Below, piece after piece: positions 8,865 to 17,273 of a stretch of 64,000 nucleotides of DNA (its first letter is position 1; every line of letters starts with the position of its first letter). The translations under genes were made by a program, and so were the position numbers. Origin of the DNA: [Mycobacterium] stephanolepidis (GTDB taxonomy: Bacteria > Actinomycetota > Actinomycetes > Mycobacteriales > Mycobacteriaceae); NCBI RefSeq assembly GCF_002356335.1, contig NZ_AP018165.1, forward strand, positions 62,001 to 126,000. Direction: 5' to 3'. Under the pieces are notes generated by a model that saw nothing but the letters and a program-made list of their open reading frames with translations, had not been told where the DNA came from and did no database searches.

Positions 8865-9785
8865 GTGACCCTCGATCCACAGATCGCGGCATTGCTCCCG
8901 GCTCTGAACGAGGGGTTTCCACGCGTCGAGACGATGACGGGAGCGACGGCGCGTGCTGCCATTCGTGCCCGCTATAGGGCACCGGCCGAGCCGCTGCCGA
9001 TGCGTTCGGTGACCGACGAGCACGCCTCCGGGCCGCACGGTGAGATACCGATCAGGGTGTACCGCCCGGATGCGCCGGGACCGCTGGCCACCCTCGTCTT
9101 CGCCCATGGCGGCGGATTCGTGTTCTGTGACAAGGACTCTCACGACGGCTTGTGCCGACGCCTGGCCGACCAGATGCCCGCCGTGGTGGTATCGGTCGAC
9201 TATCGGCGGGCGCCGGAACATCGGTGGCCGACGGCGGCGCAGGGCATGTTCCTGGCGACATGTTGGGCGGTGCGCCATGCCCGCGCGCTCGGAGGAGACC
9301 CCGGCCGCGTAATCGTGTGCGGCGATAGCGCCGGAGGCAATCTCGCCGCAGTCACCACACTGATGGCCCGCGATATGGGTGGGCCTGCCCTCGCGGGCCA
9401 GATCCTGATCTACCCGGTGTTGGACACGAATTTCGACACGGACTCTTACCGGCGGTATGCGAACGGCTACTACAACACCCGCGCCGCCATGCGGTGGTAT
9501 TGGGATCAGTACCTACCCGATCACGCCCTGCGCACGCACCCCTACGCGGCGCCACTGCGGGCGGATCTAGCTGGACTACCTGCCGCCGTGGTGGTGACGG
9601 CGCGCTATGACCCGCCGTGCAGCGAGGGTGAGGCCTACGCGCGGGCGTTGCAGAAGGCCGGGGTTCCGGTGCGGTACCGGCGCTACGACAGCGCCATTCA
9701 CGGGTTCATGACCATGCCGGGTCTGGACCTGGCCGCCGCGGCGATAGAGCGGTTGTGCCGCGATGTCGACGAGCTGCTTGCTTAA
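8865..9785 (+). CDS. Alpha/beta-hydrolase esterase of the hormone-sensitive-lipase family
   Basis: About 306 residues from GTG 8865, where VTLDPQIAALLPALN matches the usual family N-terminus; the frame is open from GTG 8811 as well. The oxyanion motif HGGG is at residues about 81-84, the nucleophile is in GDSAGG (Ser about 155), the acid is probably Asp in ARYDPPCSE, and the base is His in IHGF. This is the complete triad of HSL (Lip) esterases that cleave short acyl esters. It lies in a steroid-catabolism-like segment. Its stop overlaps the opposing stop of the kshA operon (TTAA). No ribosome site is clear at either start. Confidence 0.85.
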   Translation: MTLDPQIAALLPALNEGFPRVETMTGATARAAIRARYRAPAEPLPMRSVTDEHASGPHGEIPIRVYRPDAPGPLATLVFAHGGGFVFCDKDSHDGLCRRLADQMPAVVVSVDYRRAPEHRWPTAAQGMFLATCWAVRHARALGGDPGRVIVCGDSAGGNLAAVTTLMARDMGGPALAGQILIYPVLDTNFDTDSYRRYANGYYNTRAAMRWYWDQYLPDHALRTHPYAAPLRADLAGLPAAVVVTARYDPPCSEGEAYARALQKAGVPVRYRRYDSAIHGFMTMPGLDLAAAAIERLCRDVDELLA

Positions 9786-10039
9786 GCGCCGTACTCTTCG
9801 GCGAGAACGGGGAGTCGTCCGCTGCGTGCGGCGTCGAGAATCGAGCCGCGTAGCTCCGTGCACACCAGGAACAGTCCGGTGCGGTCCGACCGCTGGAGAC
9901 ACCGAGATTCGGCCTCGGCGTTCCACTGCACGCTGGTCTGTTGCCAGCTGCTCTTGCGCGCCAAAACCTGCGCGCCGCAACGCTGACAGCCGACCGGCAC
10001 CATCGGTGAGTCGGCCAGGCGATTGTCGGTGCGGATCAC
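9782..10039 (-). CDS. Small four-cysteine protein translationally coupled to KshA
   Basis: An 85-residue product starting at GTG 10039, which overlaps the kshA stop as GTGA, so it is translated with kshA. It has C18-x-x-C21 (GCQRCGAQVL), then C47 and C60, with SSWQQTSVQW between. Four spaced Cys could hold zinc or a small iron-sulfur centre, and the place directly after a Rieske oxygenase suggests an electron-transfer or assembly partner. I do not recognise a named family with certainty, so the role is an inference from context. A longer frame opens upstream inside kshA, but the overlap favours this start. Confidence 0.68.
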   Translation of the reverse strand: MIRTDNRLADSPMVPVGCQRCGAQVLARKSSWQQTSVQWNAEAESRCLQRSDRTGLFLVCTELRGSILDAARSGRLPVLAEEYGA

Positions 10040-11190
10040 GACGATGAGCTTCCGGCCATCGCGGCGAGGTTCTCCTCGATCTGTGATTTCCAAGCCTCCC
10101 CGGGGCGGGTGGTGTCCACCTCATACTCGAACCGGTCCACCATCTCGGCGGCCACGTCCTCGGTGTCCACGTAGAACTGCTGATACCAGCGCCGCAGTTG
10201 GTATACGGGACCGTCCTCCTCGCACAGCAGCGGATTATCGATGCGCGCCTTGTTCTTCCAGATCTGCACATCCTGCTCGAACCCGATCCTCACCCAGTCG
10301 CCGAGCGCGACAGCGGCACCCGTGGCGGCGTCATCGGGCAATGCGGGCGACTTCCTGACGATGATGCCGTATTGCAGCACAAAGGAATCCGAATCGATGG
10401 GGTAGTGACAGTTGATCAGAATCGATTGCTGATCGCCGCCGACGAAGTGGTAGGTCAGATCATCGATCATGAAGGAGGGGCCGTAGTACGACGCGACGGA
10501 CGTCTGTCCGATCATCTCCACTCCCTCCGGGCTGGGCACGTCCGCCCGGGTTCCGCCGTTCATGTATTGCGTGGCGACGTGGCCCTCGAAGATATTCTTG
10601 AAGTACGTCGGCAGCGCGCCGTGTACGTAGAAGAAGTGCGCCATATCGACCACGTTGTCGACTATCTCTCGACAGTTGGTGTTGACAATCGTTGTGTACC
10701 AATGCCAATCGGTCCACTCGTCACTGTCGGCGCCCTCGATACGTGGAATCGTTATGTCCCCCGGCGGCGCACTCCCCTGCGGGTCGTTCCAGATGAACAA
10801 CATGCCGTCCTGTTCCAGCGTGGTCCAGGTGGCCGTGCGTGCGAGCTTGGGGGTGCGACGGCTGTAGGGCGCCTGCTTGCAGCGGCCGTCGCCGCCCCAG
10901 CGCCAGTCATGGAACGGGCAGGCGATTTCGTCACCCTTGACCTCGCCTTGGCTCAGGTCCCCACCCATGTGTCTGCAGTAGGCGTCCAAGACGCTGATCT
11001 TGCCTCCGGTGCCGCGGAACACGACGAGCCTTTTGCCGAACGCGTTGATGGAGTGGGGCTTTCCATCGCCGAAGTCCTTGATGAGGCCAAGGCAATGCCA
11101 GCCGCGCGCGAACCGGGTAGGCGCGGCGTCCGCCTCGATGGCGCGCACTTTCACAGAATCAAGACCGGGCTCTGACTGGGCTGTCGTCAT
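10036..11190 (-). CDS. kshA: 3-Ketosteroid 9-alpha-monooxygenase, oxygenase component
   Basis: A 384-residue Rieske oxygenase very similar along its whole length to M. tuberculosis KshA. The Rieske [2Fe-2S] ligands are C72/H74 (CRHMGG) and C91/H94 (ACPFHDWRWGG). The mononuclear iron site is in DNVVDMAHFFYVH (H185 and H190, with the bridging Asp178). It hydroxylates C9 of 3-ketosteroids, which with KstD opens ring B; electrons come from a reductase (KshB) not clearly present here. The shared PTYFKNIFEGH and NPLLCEEDG segments support orthology or close paralogy. It diverges from the broken kstD, its expected pathway partner. Confidence 0.9.
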   Translation of the reverse strand: MTTAQSEPGLDSVKVRAIEADAAPTRFARGWHCLGLIKDFGDGKPHSINAFGKRLVVFRGTGGKISVLDAYCRHMGGDLSQGEVKGDEIACPFHDWRWGGDGRCKQAPYSRRTPKLARTATWTTLEQDGMLFIWNDPQGSAPPGDITIPRIEGADSDEWTDWHWYTTIVNTNCREIVDNVVDMAHFFYVHGALPTYFKNIFEGHVATQYMNGGTRADVPSPEGVEMIGQTSVASYYGPSFMIDDLTYHFVGGDQQSILINCHYPIDSDSFVLQYGIIVRKSPALPDDAATGAAVALGDWVRIGFEQDVQIWKNKARIDNPLLCEEDGPVYQLRRWYQQFYVDTEDVAAEMVDRFEYEVDTTRPGEAWKSQIEENLAAMAGSSSS

Positions 11191-11362
11191 GGACCCGTTC
11201 TAACAGCGTGTGCGCGCTTACAGCAGGGGGTTGGTCCGCTCACCGGACATCGGTGTCGCCCGCAGAGCCGGCGTCCCGCTGGGAGGGAATCGGCGGCTAC
11301 CGCGAGGGACTGTCGGCATAGCCTCGCGGACGTTCACACCAATTCGACGGAGGTACGTACAG

Positions 11363-12145
11363 ATGGCATCAGCACCCCACGGGCTGATTCCGGCCGGAAC
11401 CGTCACGGCCGACACCGAGGTCGATCTGCTGGTGGTCGGTGCGGGAACGGGAATGGCCGCCGCGCTAGCGGCCGGTGAGCTCGGATTGTCGGTGCTGATC
11501 GTCGAGAAGTCGCATTACGTGGGTGGGTCTACCGCCCGCTCGGGAGGAGCCCTGTGGCTCCCGGCGAGTCCGATGCTGAGGGCAGCCCGCACGGGAGACA
11601 CCCTGGCGCAGGCGCGCGCCTATCTGCGATCGGTGGTCGCCGGAACCGCGCCGGAAGCGCGCAGTGACGGGTTCCTCGAGCACGAGTCGGCGACCGTCGA
11701 AATGCTGACGCGACTGACACCGATGCGCTTCACCTGGTGCCGGGACTACGCGGATTACCACCCCGAAGAGCCCGGCGGCAGCCCGGTCGGGCGCACCTGC
11801 GAATGCCGCCCGTTCGATGCATCCGTGCTGGGCAAGTACCGAAACCGACTGCAACCGGGCGTCATGAAGCCCCCCGCGGTCCCGATGCCCGTCACCAGCG
11901 CCGACTATCGATGGATGAACCTGATGGCACGGCTGCCCCGTAAGGCCTTGCCGCTCATCGTGAAACGAGTCGCGCAAGGAGTCGGCGGGGCGGTACTGGG
12001 TCGGCGCTACCTGGCTGGTGGGCAGGCCCTGGCGGCCGGACTGTTTGCCGGGGTGCTGCGTGCGGGGATTCCGCTCTGGACGGGCACCTCGCTCGTGCGT
12101 CTGGTTACCGAGGGCGCGCGCGTCACCGGGGAGGGGCTCCAGTAG
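11363..12145 (+). pseudogene. 3-Ketosteroid delta1-dehydrogenase, 3'-truncated
   Basis: ATG 11363 has a good ribosome site (GGAGG at about 11349). The frame encodes the FAD-binding N-terminal half of a KstD-type flavoprotein: DLLVVGAGTGMAAALAAGE near residues 24-42, then GGSTARSGGALWLP. It stops at TAG 12143-12145 after 260 residues, where KstD enzymes have more than 500. The last recognisable part is LVRLVTEGARVTG; what follows (EGLQ, stop) is the reverse complement of the broken end of an opposing PadR gene. The substrate domain with the catalytic Tyr residues is gone, so the protein cannot be active. Confidence 0.82.
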
Positions 12146-12279
12146 AAGTAGCTGATACTCCAATCCGCCCACTTCTTGATGTCGTAGCCGGAGACCTCTT
12201 CCTCGTAGGAAAGCATGCCGAGGATCGTCCAGCTGGTGGCAGCAAGATTCGGTTCGTCGGGCGAACTGGTTGCTGCCAT
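12131..12279 (-). pseudogene. PadR-family regulator, 3'-truncated
   Basis: From ATG 12279 the minus strand encodes the beginning of a PadR winged helix: TSWTILGMLSYEEEVSGYDI, then KKWADWSISYFYWSP. PadR proteins continue after FYWSP with an SQVYxxLxxLE helix and a C-terminal dimer domain; here the frame runs instead into the reverse complement of the truncated kstD. The junction lies at about 12127-12135, within GGGGAGGGGCTCC. Both genes lost their 3' parts at the same point, which is the expected result of one deletion between two convergent genes. Confidence 0.78.
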
Positions 12280-12356
12280 CGATCAAGGGTAGCAACGCGA
12301 CATGCCGTCGAGGGCGCTCCGGGGCCGCTCAGCGGGAGGATGGTAACTGTGTCAAC

Positions 12357-12800
12357 ATGACTGATATGGATGAGCAGGAATGGCAGCCGCTCGGTGCGTT
12401 GATGTACCGCGTCTCGGCGGCGTTGCGTTCGGAGATCACGGCGGCGTTGGCGCCACTGAATCTGCCATTCCCTCAGTACGTCTGCATGCGGGTGTTGTCC
12501 AAGAACCCCGGCTGGTCCAATGCGGACCTGGCCCGTGCGACGGATGTGACCCCGCAGTCGATGAACACCGTTTTGCAGGCGCTGCAGGACGCCGGTTTGG
12601 TATCACGGCCGGACACCGTGGACTCCGGCCGTGCCCGCCCCGCTCAACTGAGCCGGTCCGGGGCGGTGCTACTCAAACAGGCCGACGTACTGGCGCGCGA
12701 GGCCGAAGAGCGCCTGCTCGCGGACATCTCGGCGGGGCAGCGCGCCGACTTCTTCCAAACCCTCCGCGATATCGCGGGCGAGGATGGTCCTACCTGCTGA
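12357..12800 (+). CDS. MarR-family transcriptional regulator
   Basis: A 147-residue protein with the MarR winged-helix order: dimer helix (LGALMYRVSAALRSEI), recognition helix region (NADLARATDVTPQSMNTVL) and wing (RPDTVDSGRARPAQLSRSG). MarR proteins bind short palindromes as dimers and release them on binding phenolic or lipophilic ligands. It is divergent from the truncated PadR gene and directly precedes a lipoprotein gene 40 bases on, which may be a target. ATG 12357 and ATG 12366 are both possible; the nearest purine-rich ribosome site (GGAGGA) is unusually far upstream. Confidence 0.85.
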   Translation: MTDMDEQEWQPLGALMYRVSAALRSEITAALAPLNLPFPQYVCMRVLSKNPGWSNADLARATDVTPQSMNTVLQALQDAGLVSRPDTVDSGRARPAQLSRSGAVLLKQADVLAREAEERLLADISAGQRADFFQTLRDIAGEDGPTC

Positions 12801-12840
12801 ATCGTATTGAGTCGAGCGCTCGGCGAGTAGCTTCGAGGCC

Positions 12841-13920
12841 ATGAACAGGCTTGCGGCAGGTGTGATGGTCGGACTATCGGCAGTGCTCGTCGGATGCTCC
12901 GCGCACCCGCCGACGGCGGCCCCCGCCGACACACCGGGCACACCGTTTCCTGAGCGGCGCACATCCGACGGCGCCATCGTTGTCACCCCCGACAACTTCG
13001 TGCGGGCGGAGTCGGACCTGTATTTCGGCAACATCGTGAAAGACGGCGGCTTCGGCTCCTTCCATCACATCCGCGAGTTGTCACCGCTGGATCGGCAGCT
13101 GGTAATCCGTCAGAACCGCGACACCCTCTACTCGTCGGCGGTGTTCGACCTCGACGCGGGTCCGGTGACCATCTCGATGCCCGACCCGGGGCAGCGGTTC
13201 ATGTCGCTGCAGGTGATCACCGAAGACCACTACGTGCCGGCCGTCTTCTACGGGAAGGGCCAGCACACAATCACCAAGGAACAGACCGGAACCCGGTATG
13301 TAGCCGCTGCCGTGCGGACCCTGGTGAACCCTGGTGATCCCGCGGACCTCGCGGAGGTCCATGCCCTGCAGGACGCTGTGGCGGCACAACAAGAACGCCC
13401 GGGGAGTTTCGATATCCCTAAATGGGACAGTGCAAGTCAACAGAAGGTGCGCGAAGGCCTGCTCCAGCTGGCCGCGACACTCCCCGATACCAAGGCGACG
13501 TTCGGCACGAGGGCAACCACCGACCCGGTCCGCCATCTGATCGGTACCGCCTCGGCATGGGGCGGAAATCCCGAGAAAGACGCCCTCTACCTCAATGTCA
13601 ACCCCGCCAAGAATGACGGCACCACGGTGTATCGACTGACGGTCGGGCAGGTACCGGTAGATGGATTCTGGTCGGTCACCGTCTACAACAAGGACGGGTA
13701 TTTCACGCCGAACTCCCGTAATGCCTACTCACTCAACAACATCACCGCGCGACGCGGCGCCGGGGGCGATACCACGGTGCAGTTCGGTGGGTGCACGGAC
13801 ACCACGGTGAACTGCCTGCCGATCACGCCGGGCTGGAACTACATGGTCAGGCTGTACCGCGCGCAGTCGCAGATTCTCGACGGCCAGTGGGTGTTTCCCG
13901 AGGCGCAACCCGTCGCGTAG
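12841..13920 (+). CDS. DUF1254/DUF1214 domain lipoprotein
   Basis: A 359-residue exported protein with signal peptide and lipobox LVGC (Cys19 in SAVLVGCSAHPP). Residues about 60-190 resemble DUF1254 (NRDTLYSSAVFDLDAGP, PGQRFMSLQVI) and residues about 230-350 resemble DUF1214 (GTTVYRLTVGQVPVDGFWSV and YNKDGYFTPN). The pair is common in actinobacteria and proteobacteria; function is unknown, though the beta-rich fold suggests ligand binding or a structural envelope role. It follows the MarR gene and ends seven bases before the stop of the convergent TetR gene. Confidence 0.85.
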   Translation: MNRLAAGVMVGLSAVLVGCSAHPPTAAPADTPGTPFPERRTSDGAIVVTPDNFVRAESDLYFGNIVKDGGFGSFHHIRELSPLDRQLVIRQNRDTLYSSAVFDLDAGPVTISMPDPGQRFMSLQVITEDHYVPAVFYGKGQHTITKEQTGTRYVAAAVRTLVNPGDPADLAEVHALQDAVAAQQERPGSFDIPKWDSASQQKVREGLLQLAATLPDTKATFGTRATTDPVRHLIGTASAWGGNPEKDALYLNVNPAKNDGTTVYRLTVGQVPVDGFWSVTVYNKDGYFTPNSRNAYSLNNITARRGAGGDTTVQFGGCTDTTVNCLPITPGWNYMVRLYRAQSQILDGQWVFPEAQPVA

Positions 13921-13926
13921 TGGAAT

Positions 13927-14487
13927 CTATTGAGGTGTAATGAGCTTGGCGACTTGCCCGGCGACCTCTGCGCGGATGTCGGCATCGGACATGTCGTCCA
14001 GGCCGAAACCGGCACGCAGGCTGGGCCCCATCAGTCGCCAGCCGAGCTGCAGGGCAATCGCGTGGGCTCCCGCCAGTCGGGCCTCACGCTCGTCCGCGTG
14101 ACCGGGGCGTATCTGTTCGAGTAGCCACTCCATGCCCGGTCGGCGTTCCTGGAGTTCTTCGATGGGAAATCCGTCGAGCGTGGAGCGCACCATCACCCGC
14201 AGCTGCAGATCGTGTGCGGCCTCCAGGTCCGAAGGGGATGCCCCGGTTTCGCGGAGTGCCGCCCCGGTGTCGGCAAGGTGTTGCAGCGTGGAGGCCAGCA
14301 GCTGGCGCTTGCTCCCGAAATGGCGGTGCACCAGGCCGTGGTTCACCCCGGCGCGGGCGGCGACCTCGCGGATGGATGCCGCGGCGGGCCCCTTCTCGGC
14401 GAAGAGCTCGGCGGCGGCATTCAGAACGGCCTCTACTACTTCTTCCTTGCCCACGGGTTTGGTGTCCGTTGCCTCGGGTGTAGTCAT
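13927..14487 (-). CDS. TetR-family regulator of the divergent dioxygenase
   Basis: A 186-residue TetR protein: helix-turn-helix at about residues 16-62 (VLNAAAELFAEKGPAAASIR, then VAARAGVNHGLVHRHFGSKR), followed by a helical ligand domain. It diverges from a TauD-family gene across 71 bases that contain two matched 18-bp inverted repeats. One of them overlaps this gene's own start codon, so autorepression is likely. The arrangement suggests an inducible repressor responding to the dioxygenase substrate or to sulfur supply. The ATG is the only sensible start. Confidence 0.88.
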   Translation of the reverse strand: MTTPEATDTKPVGKEEVVEAVLNAAAELFAEKGPAAASIREVAARAGVNHGLVHRHFGSKRQLLASTLQHLADTGAALRETGASPSDLEAAHDLQLRVMVRSTLDGFPIEELQERRPGMEWLLEQIRPGHADEREARLAGAHAIALQLGWRLMGPSLRAGFGLDDMSDADIRAEVAGQVAKLITPQ

Positions 14488-14530
14488 GTGTGTACAGTAG
14501 CGGATGAGCTGGTGTAGTCATTTGACTACA
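14479..14530. promoter_or_regulatory. Two TetR operators between tetR and the TauD-family gene
   Basis: Two sites fit TGTAnnCAnnTGnnTACA. The right one, TGTAGTCATTTGACTACA at 14513-14530, is a perfect 8+8 palindrome in the promoter zone of the dioxygenase. The left one, TGTAGTCATGTGTGTACA at 14479-14496, is degenerate in the n positions and covers the tetR start codon. Their centres are 34 bp apart, about three helical turns. Confidence 0.75.
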
Positions 14531-14558
14531 CTGAATTATCTGGAAGAAGGAGCGGGTC

Positions 14559-15491
14559 ATGAGCAGCGATGTACGTGTGGTGAAGCTGGGCGAGAACATC
14601 GGCGCCCGTATCGACGGAGTGCGCCTCGGCGAAGTGGACGTCGAGACGGCAGGTGCCATCAACGAGGCCATGCTGGAGCACAAGGTGATCTTCTTCCGTG
14701 GACAGCACCACCTCGACGACGAAGCGCAGTTCGCGTTCGCGCGCTGTATGGGCGTGCCGACGTCGGCGCACCCCACGTTGAAGTTCGACGGAGAGCGTGT
14801 GATGCGGCTCGACTCGGAGGAGGGTGGCCGCGCCAACCAGTGGCATACGGATGTGACCTTCGTGGACCGGATTCCGAAGGCCTCGATCCTGCGGGCAGTG
14901 GAGCTGCCTCCCTATGGCGGAACAACCACATGGACCTCCACGGTGGCGGCCTACCGGCAGCTGCCCAAGGCTCTGCAGGAGTTGGCGGACAATCTGTGGG
15001 CCATGCACAACAACCAATTCGATTACGCCCAAGTCGATCCCGCGAAGGTGGCCGAGCTGCTGGCCAAGGCGGGGTCCGGATCCAAGTACGTGCGCGAGTT
15101 CGGGTCGACGCATTTCGAGGCGCACCACCCGGTGGTTCGGGTGCATCCCGAGACGGGCGAGAAGGCGCTGCTGCTGGGCAACTTCGTGAAGCGGATTCTG
15201 GATGTGAGCGGCAGTGAATCGCAGGCACTGTTCCGCATGTTCCAGGATCGGATCACCTGGCTGGAGAACACGATTCGATGGAGCTGGGAGCTTGGCGACG
15301 TCGCGATGTGGGATAACCGCGCCACCCAGCATTACGCCGTCTCCGACTACGGCGACCAACGGCGCCGGATGCATCGCGTCACCCTGGCCGGTGATGTGCC
15401 GGTGGGTGTCAACGGTGAAAGCAGTCGGGTGATTTCCGGGGATGCCAGTGACTACTCGGTGATCGACAACCCGAAGCGGCTGGTGGCGTAG
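14559..15491 (+). CDS. TauD/TfdA-family alpha-ketoglutarate dioxygenase, alkylsulfatase-like
   Basis: A 310-residue non-haem iron enzyme with the facial triad H96-T-D98 ([10 protein letters not shown]) and H258 ([10 protein letters not shown]), and an Arg-rich 2-oxoglutarate site following (QRRRMHR). Long stretches match M. tuberculosis Rv3406, which cleaves alkyl sulfates oxidatively ([30 protein letters not shown]). It likely releases sulfite from organosulfates as a sulfur source. The ATG follows a ribosome site (GAAGGAG). It is controlled by the divergent TetR. A perfect palindromic repeat follows 12 bases after the stop and may terminate it. Confidence 0.87.
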   Translation: MSSDVRVVKLGENIGARIDGVRLGEVDVETAGAINEAMLEHKVIFFRGQHHLDDEAQFAFARCMGVPTSAHPTLKFDGERVMRLDSEEGGRANQWHTDVTFVDRIPKASILRAVELPPYGGTTTWTSTVAAYRQLPKALQELADNLWAMHNNQFDYAQVDPAKVAELLAKAGSGSKYVREFGSTHFEAHHPVVRVHPETGEKALLLGNFVKRILDVSGSESQALFRMFQDRITWLENTIRWSWELGDVAMWDNRATQHYAVSDYGDQRRRMHRVTLAGDVPVGVNGESSRVISGDASDYSVIDNPKRLVA

Positions 15492-15503
15492 GCCTCAGGT
15501 CAT

Positions 15504-15559
15504 CGAGTGGGAATCTCGCGAGGAAATCCGGCCGATTCTCCTCGCGAGATTCCCACTCG
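15504..15559. repeat. 56-bp palindromic repeat, copy B (near-perfect stem)
   Basis: A 21-bp arm at 15504-15524 (CGAGTGGGAATCTCGCGAGG plus A) is exactly reverse-complementary to 15539-15559, and the 14-base centre pairs further (AATC/GATT). It lies between convergent genes, ending 27 bases before the phoA stop, so it can serve as a bidirectional terminator. Copy A at 2253-2308 has the same length and ends. Confidence 0.8.
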
Positions 15560-15586
15560 GCTGTTCGAGCCCGATACGCGTGGCTG

Positions 15587-17146
15587 TCAGGCTCCGCGTC
15601 TGCCCAGGAAGAACGTGGCGGCGGCACCCAGAGCGGCTGCAATGACGGCGATCCCTCCGGCGAGCCACCAGGACGGCCCGTTGGAGGCATCGGGGCTCTT
15701 GGATCCGAGCAGCGCTCCGACGATTGTGTTGAAGTTGTCGGTCTGATCGGTGAGGCCGGAGACGTTCGCGGCGCCCGGTCCGTAGGCGGCGATGCGTACC
15801 TGTGTTCCGGTGTGCGTCTGCGACTCCCCCTCCGGCGCTGTCGGGTACATGATCCGCATGGTGGCGCCATCGGCCGTCTTCACCGCGACCGACAGAGCGG
15901 TGGGGTTGTCGAAGTCCTCGGGAACGATGAGCGAGGAGTGCCCGTGATCGGCGGTCACGATGACCAGGGTGTTGCCATCCTTGCGGGCGAAGTCCAGGGC
16001 GGCCGCGACGGCCTCGTCGAGCGCGATGGTCTCACCGATCTGACCGCAGATGTTGGCCGCGTGATCCTGCTTGTCGATCGACGCCGACTCCACCTGCAGG
16101 AAGAAGCCCTTGTCCTGCCCTTTTTTCGAGTTCACCAGCAGGTCAATGGCTTTGGTAGTCATCGTGGACAGCTGTGGTTGGTCCTTGGGCAGCTCGGGGT
16201 TGAGCCGGCAGGTGGTTGCGGGCAGCTTGCCGCCGTTGGGGACCGCCGCGGGCACCTTGTCCCACTGCACCGGCAGGTTGCCCTTCGCGAATACACCGAG
16301 CACCGGATTGTCCAGGCTGCCCACCTTGTTCAGATCACCTGCGGTGGTGGGCAGCTGATACCCAGCCGCCTTGGCGACATCCAGTGAGGTCTTGCCCTTG
16401 TGCTCGCCGGCGGTGATGGTTTCGTCGAAGTACTTACCGCCGCCGCCGAGGCTGATATCGGCACGGGTGGCCACCAGCTGCTCGGAGATGGAGCCCTTGC
16501 CGCCGTTGTCGATGGCATTGCCCGCGCATTTCTCGAGGGTCTCCTTGGGGCCCTTGCAGTCCCGATCGACGACGTGGGCGGTGAGCACCGCCGGGGTGGC
16601 GTCCTGCAGCTCGGCGGTGGTGACGTTTCCGGTCGCGAATCCCTGCTTCTGCACGATTTCCAGGATCGTGTCCAGGGGCTTGCCGTCGAGGTCCACCGAG
16701 ATGGCACCGTTGTAGGTCTTGGTCCCGGTCGCCCACCCGGTGCCGGAGGCAGCCGAGTCGGTCACGTAGTCCGGCTTGCCCTTCTCGGGACCGTCCTTGG
16801 TAAGCGCGAACGTGGTGTACTCGCCGGTGATGGGCAGCGCGTCGAGTCCGGGAAGGGTCCCGGCGGCGCCGTGCTGGTAGTTGCGCGCCGAGGTGATCTC
16901 CGAGGTCCCCATGCCGTCACCGATCAGCAGGATGACGTTCTTGGCGTTGCGGCCCTGCACCGAGTTCCGCAGATCTGCGGCCTTGTCGCCGTCACGTCCG
17001 CCCTGGGTGCGGTTGGCGCCGCCGGTCTTGGCGATCTCGCCGACAGGCACCTCGGGAGCGTCCGAGGGCGGCGCGGCCGCCGCGGACGGAGCAAGGGCCA
17101 GGATCAGCGTCGATGTGAGGGCAATGACTGCGTGGGAGATGCGCAT
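15587..17146 (-). CDS. phoA: Alkaline phosphatase (PhoA family), exported, with C-terminal membrane anchor
   Basis: A 519-residue protein with a Sec signal peptide (residues 1-25, ending PSAAAA). Metal site residues include Asp77 in LLIGDGMG; the nucleophile is Ser131 in VTDSAASGTGWATG; later DKQDHAAN and TADHGHSS hold the zinc ligands. It hydrolyses phosphomonoesters outside the membrane to supply phosphate. Unlike E. coli PhoA it ends in a hydrophobic segment (WWLAGGIAVIAAALGAAATF) followed by LGRRGA, a probable tail anchor. Start ATG 17146 was chosen over an open frame to 17251 because it begins the signal peptide exactly. Confidence 0.9.
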   Translation of the reverse strand: MRISHAVIALTSTLILALAPSAAAAPPSDAPEVPVGEIAKTGGANRTQGGRDGDKAADLRNSVQGRNAKNVILLIGDGMGTSEITSARNYQHGAAGTLPGLDALPITGEYTTFALTKDGPEKGKPDYVTDSAASGTGWATGTKTYNGAISVDLDGKPLDTILEIVQKQGFATGNVTTAELQDATPAVLTAHVVDRDCKGPKETLEKCAGNAIDNGGKGSISEQLVATRADISLGGGGKYFDETITAGEHKGKTSLDVAKAAGYQLPTTAGDLNKVGSLDNPVLGVFAKGNLPVQWDKVPAAVPNGGKLPATTCRLNPELPKDQPQLSTMTTKAIDLLVNSKKGQDKGFFLQVESASIDKQDHAANICGQIGETIALDEAVAAALDFARKDGNTLVIVTADHGHSSLIVPEDFDNPTALSVAVKTADGATMRIMYPTAPEGESQTHTGTQVRIAAYGPGAANVSGLTDQTDNFNTIVGALLGSKSPDASNGPSWWLAGGIAVIAAALGAAATFFLGRRGA

Positions 17147-17273
17147 CGGGCCAGTTTCCAGGGAACCGATGAACGCTCGGTGAACCCGATGAGGAAACGG
17201 CTCGCCCAGACCGAGGTTATGGCGCATACGTCTGGCACACATTCGCCACAATCTCGGCCTCGGCGTAGAGGTG

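Noticed and set aside
8763..9278. Upstream continuation of the SDR-remnant frame
   Set aside because: It lies antisense to the esterase and lacks SDR cofactor and catalytic motifs, so it is only chance open frame.
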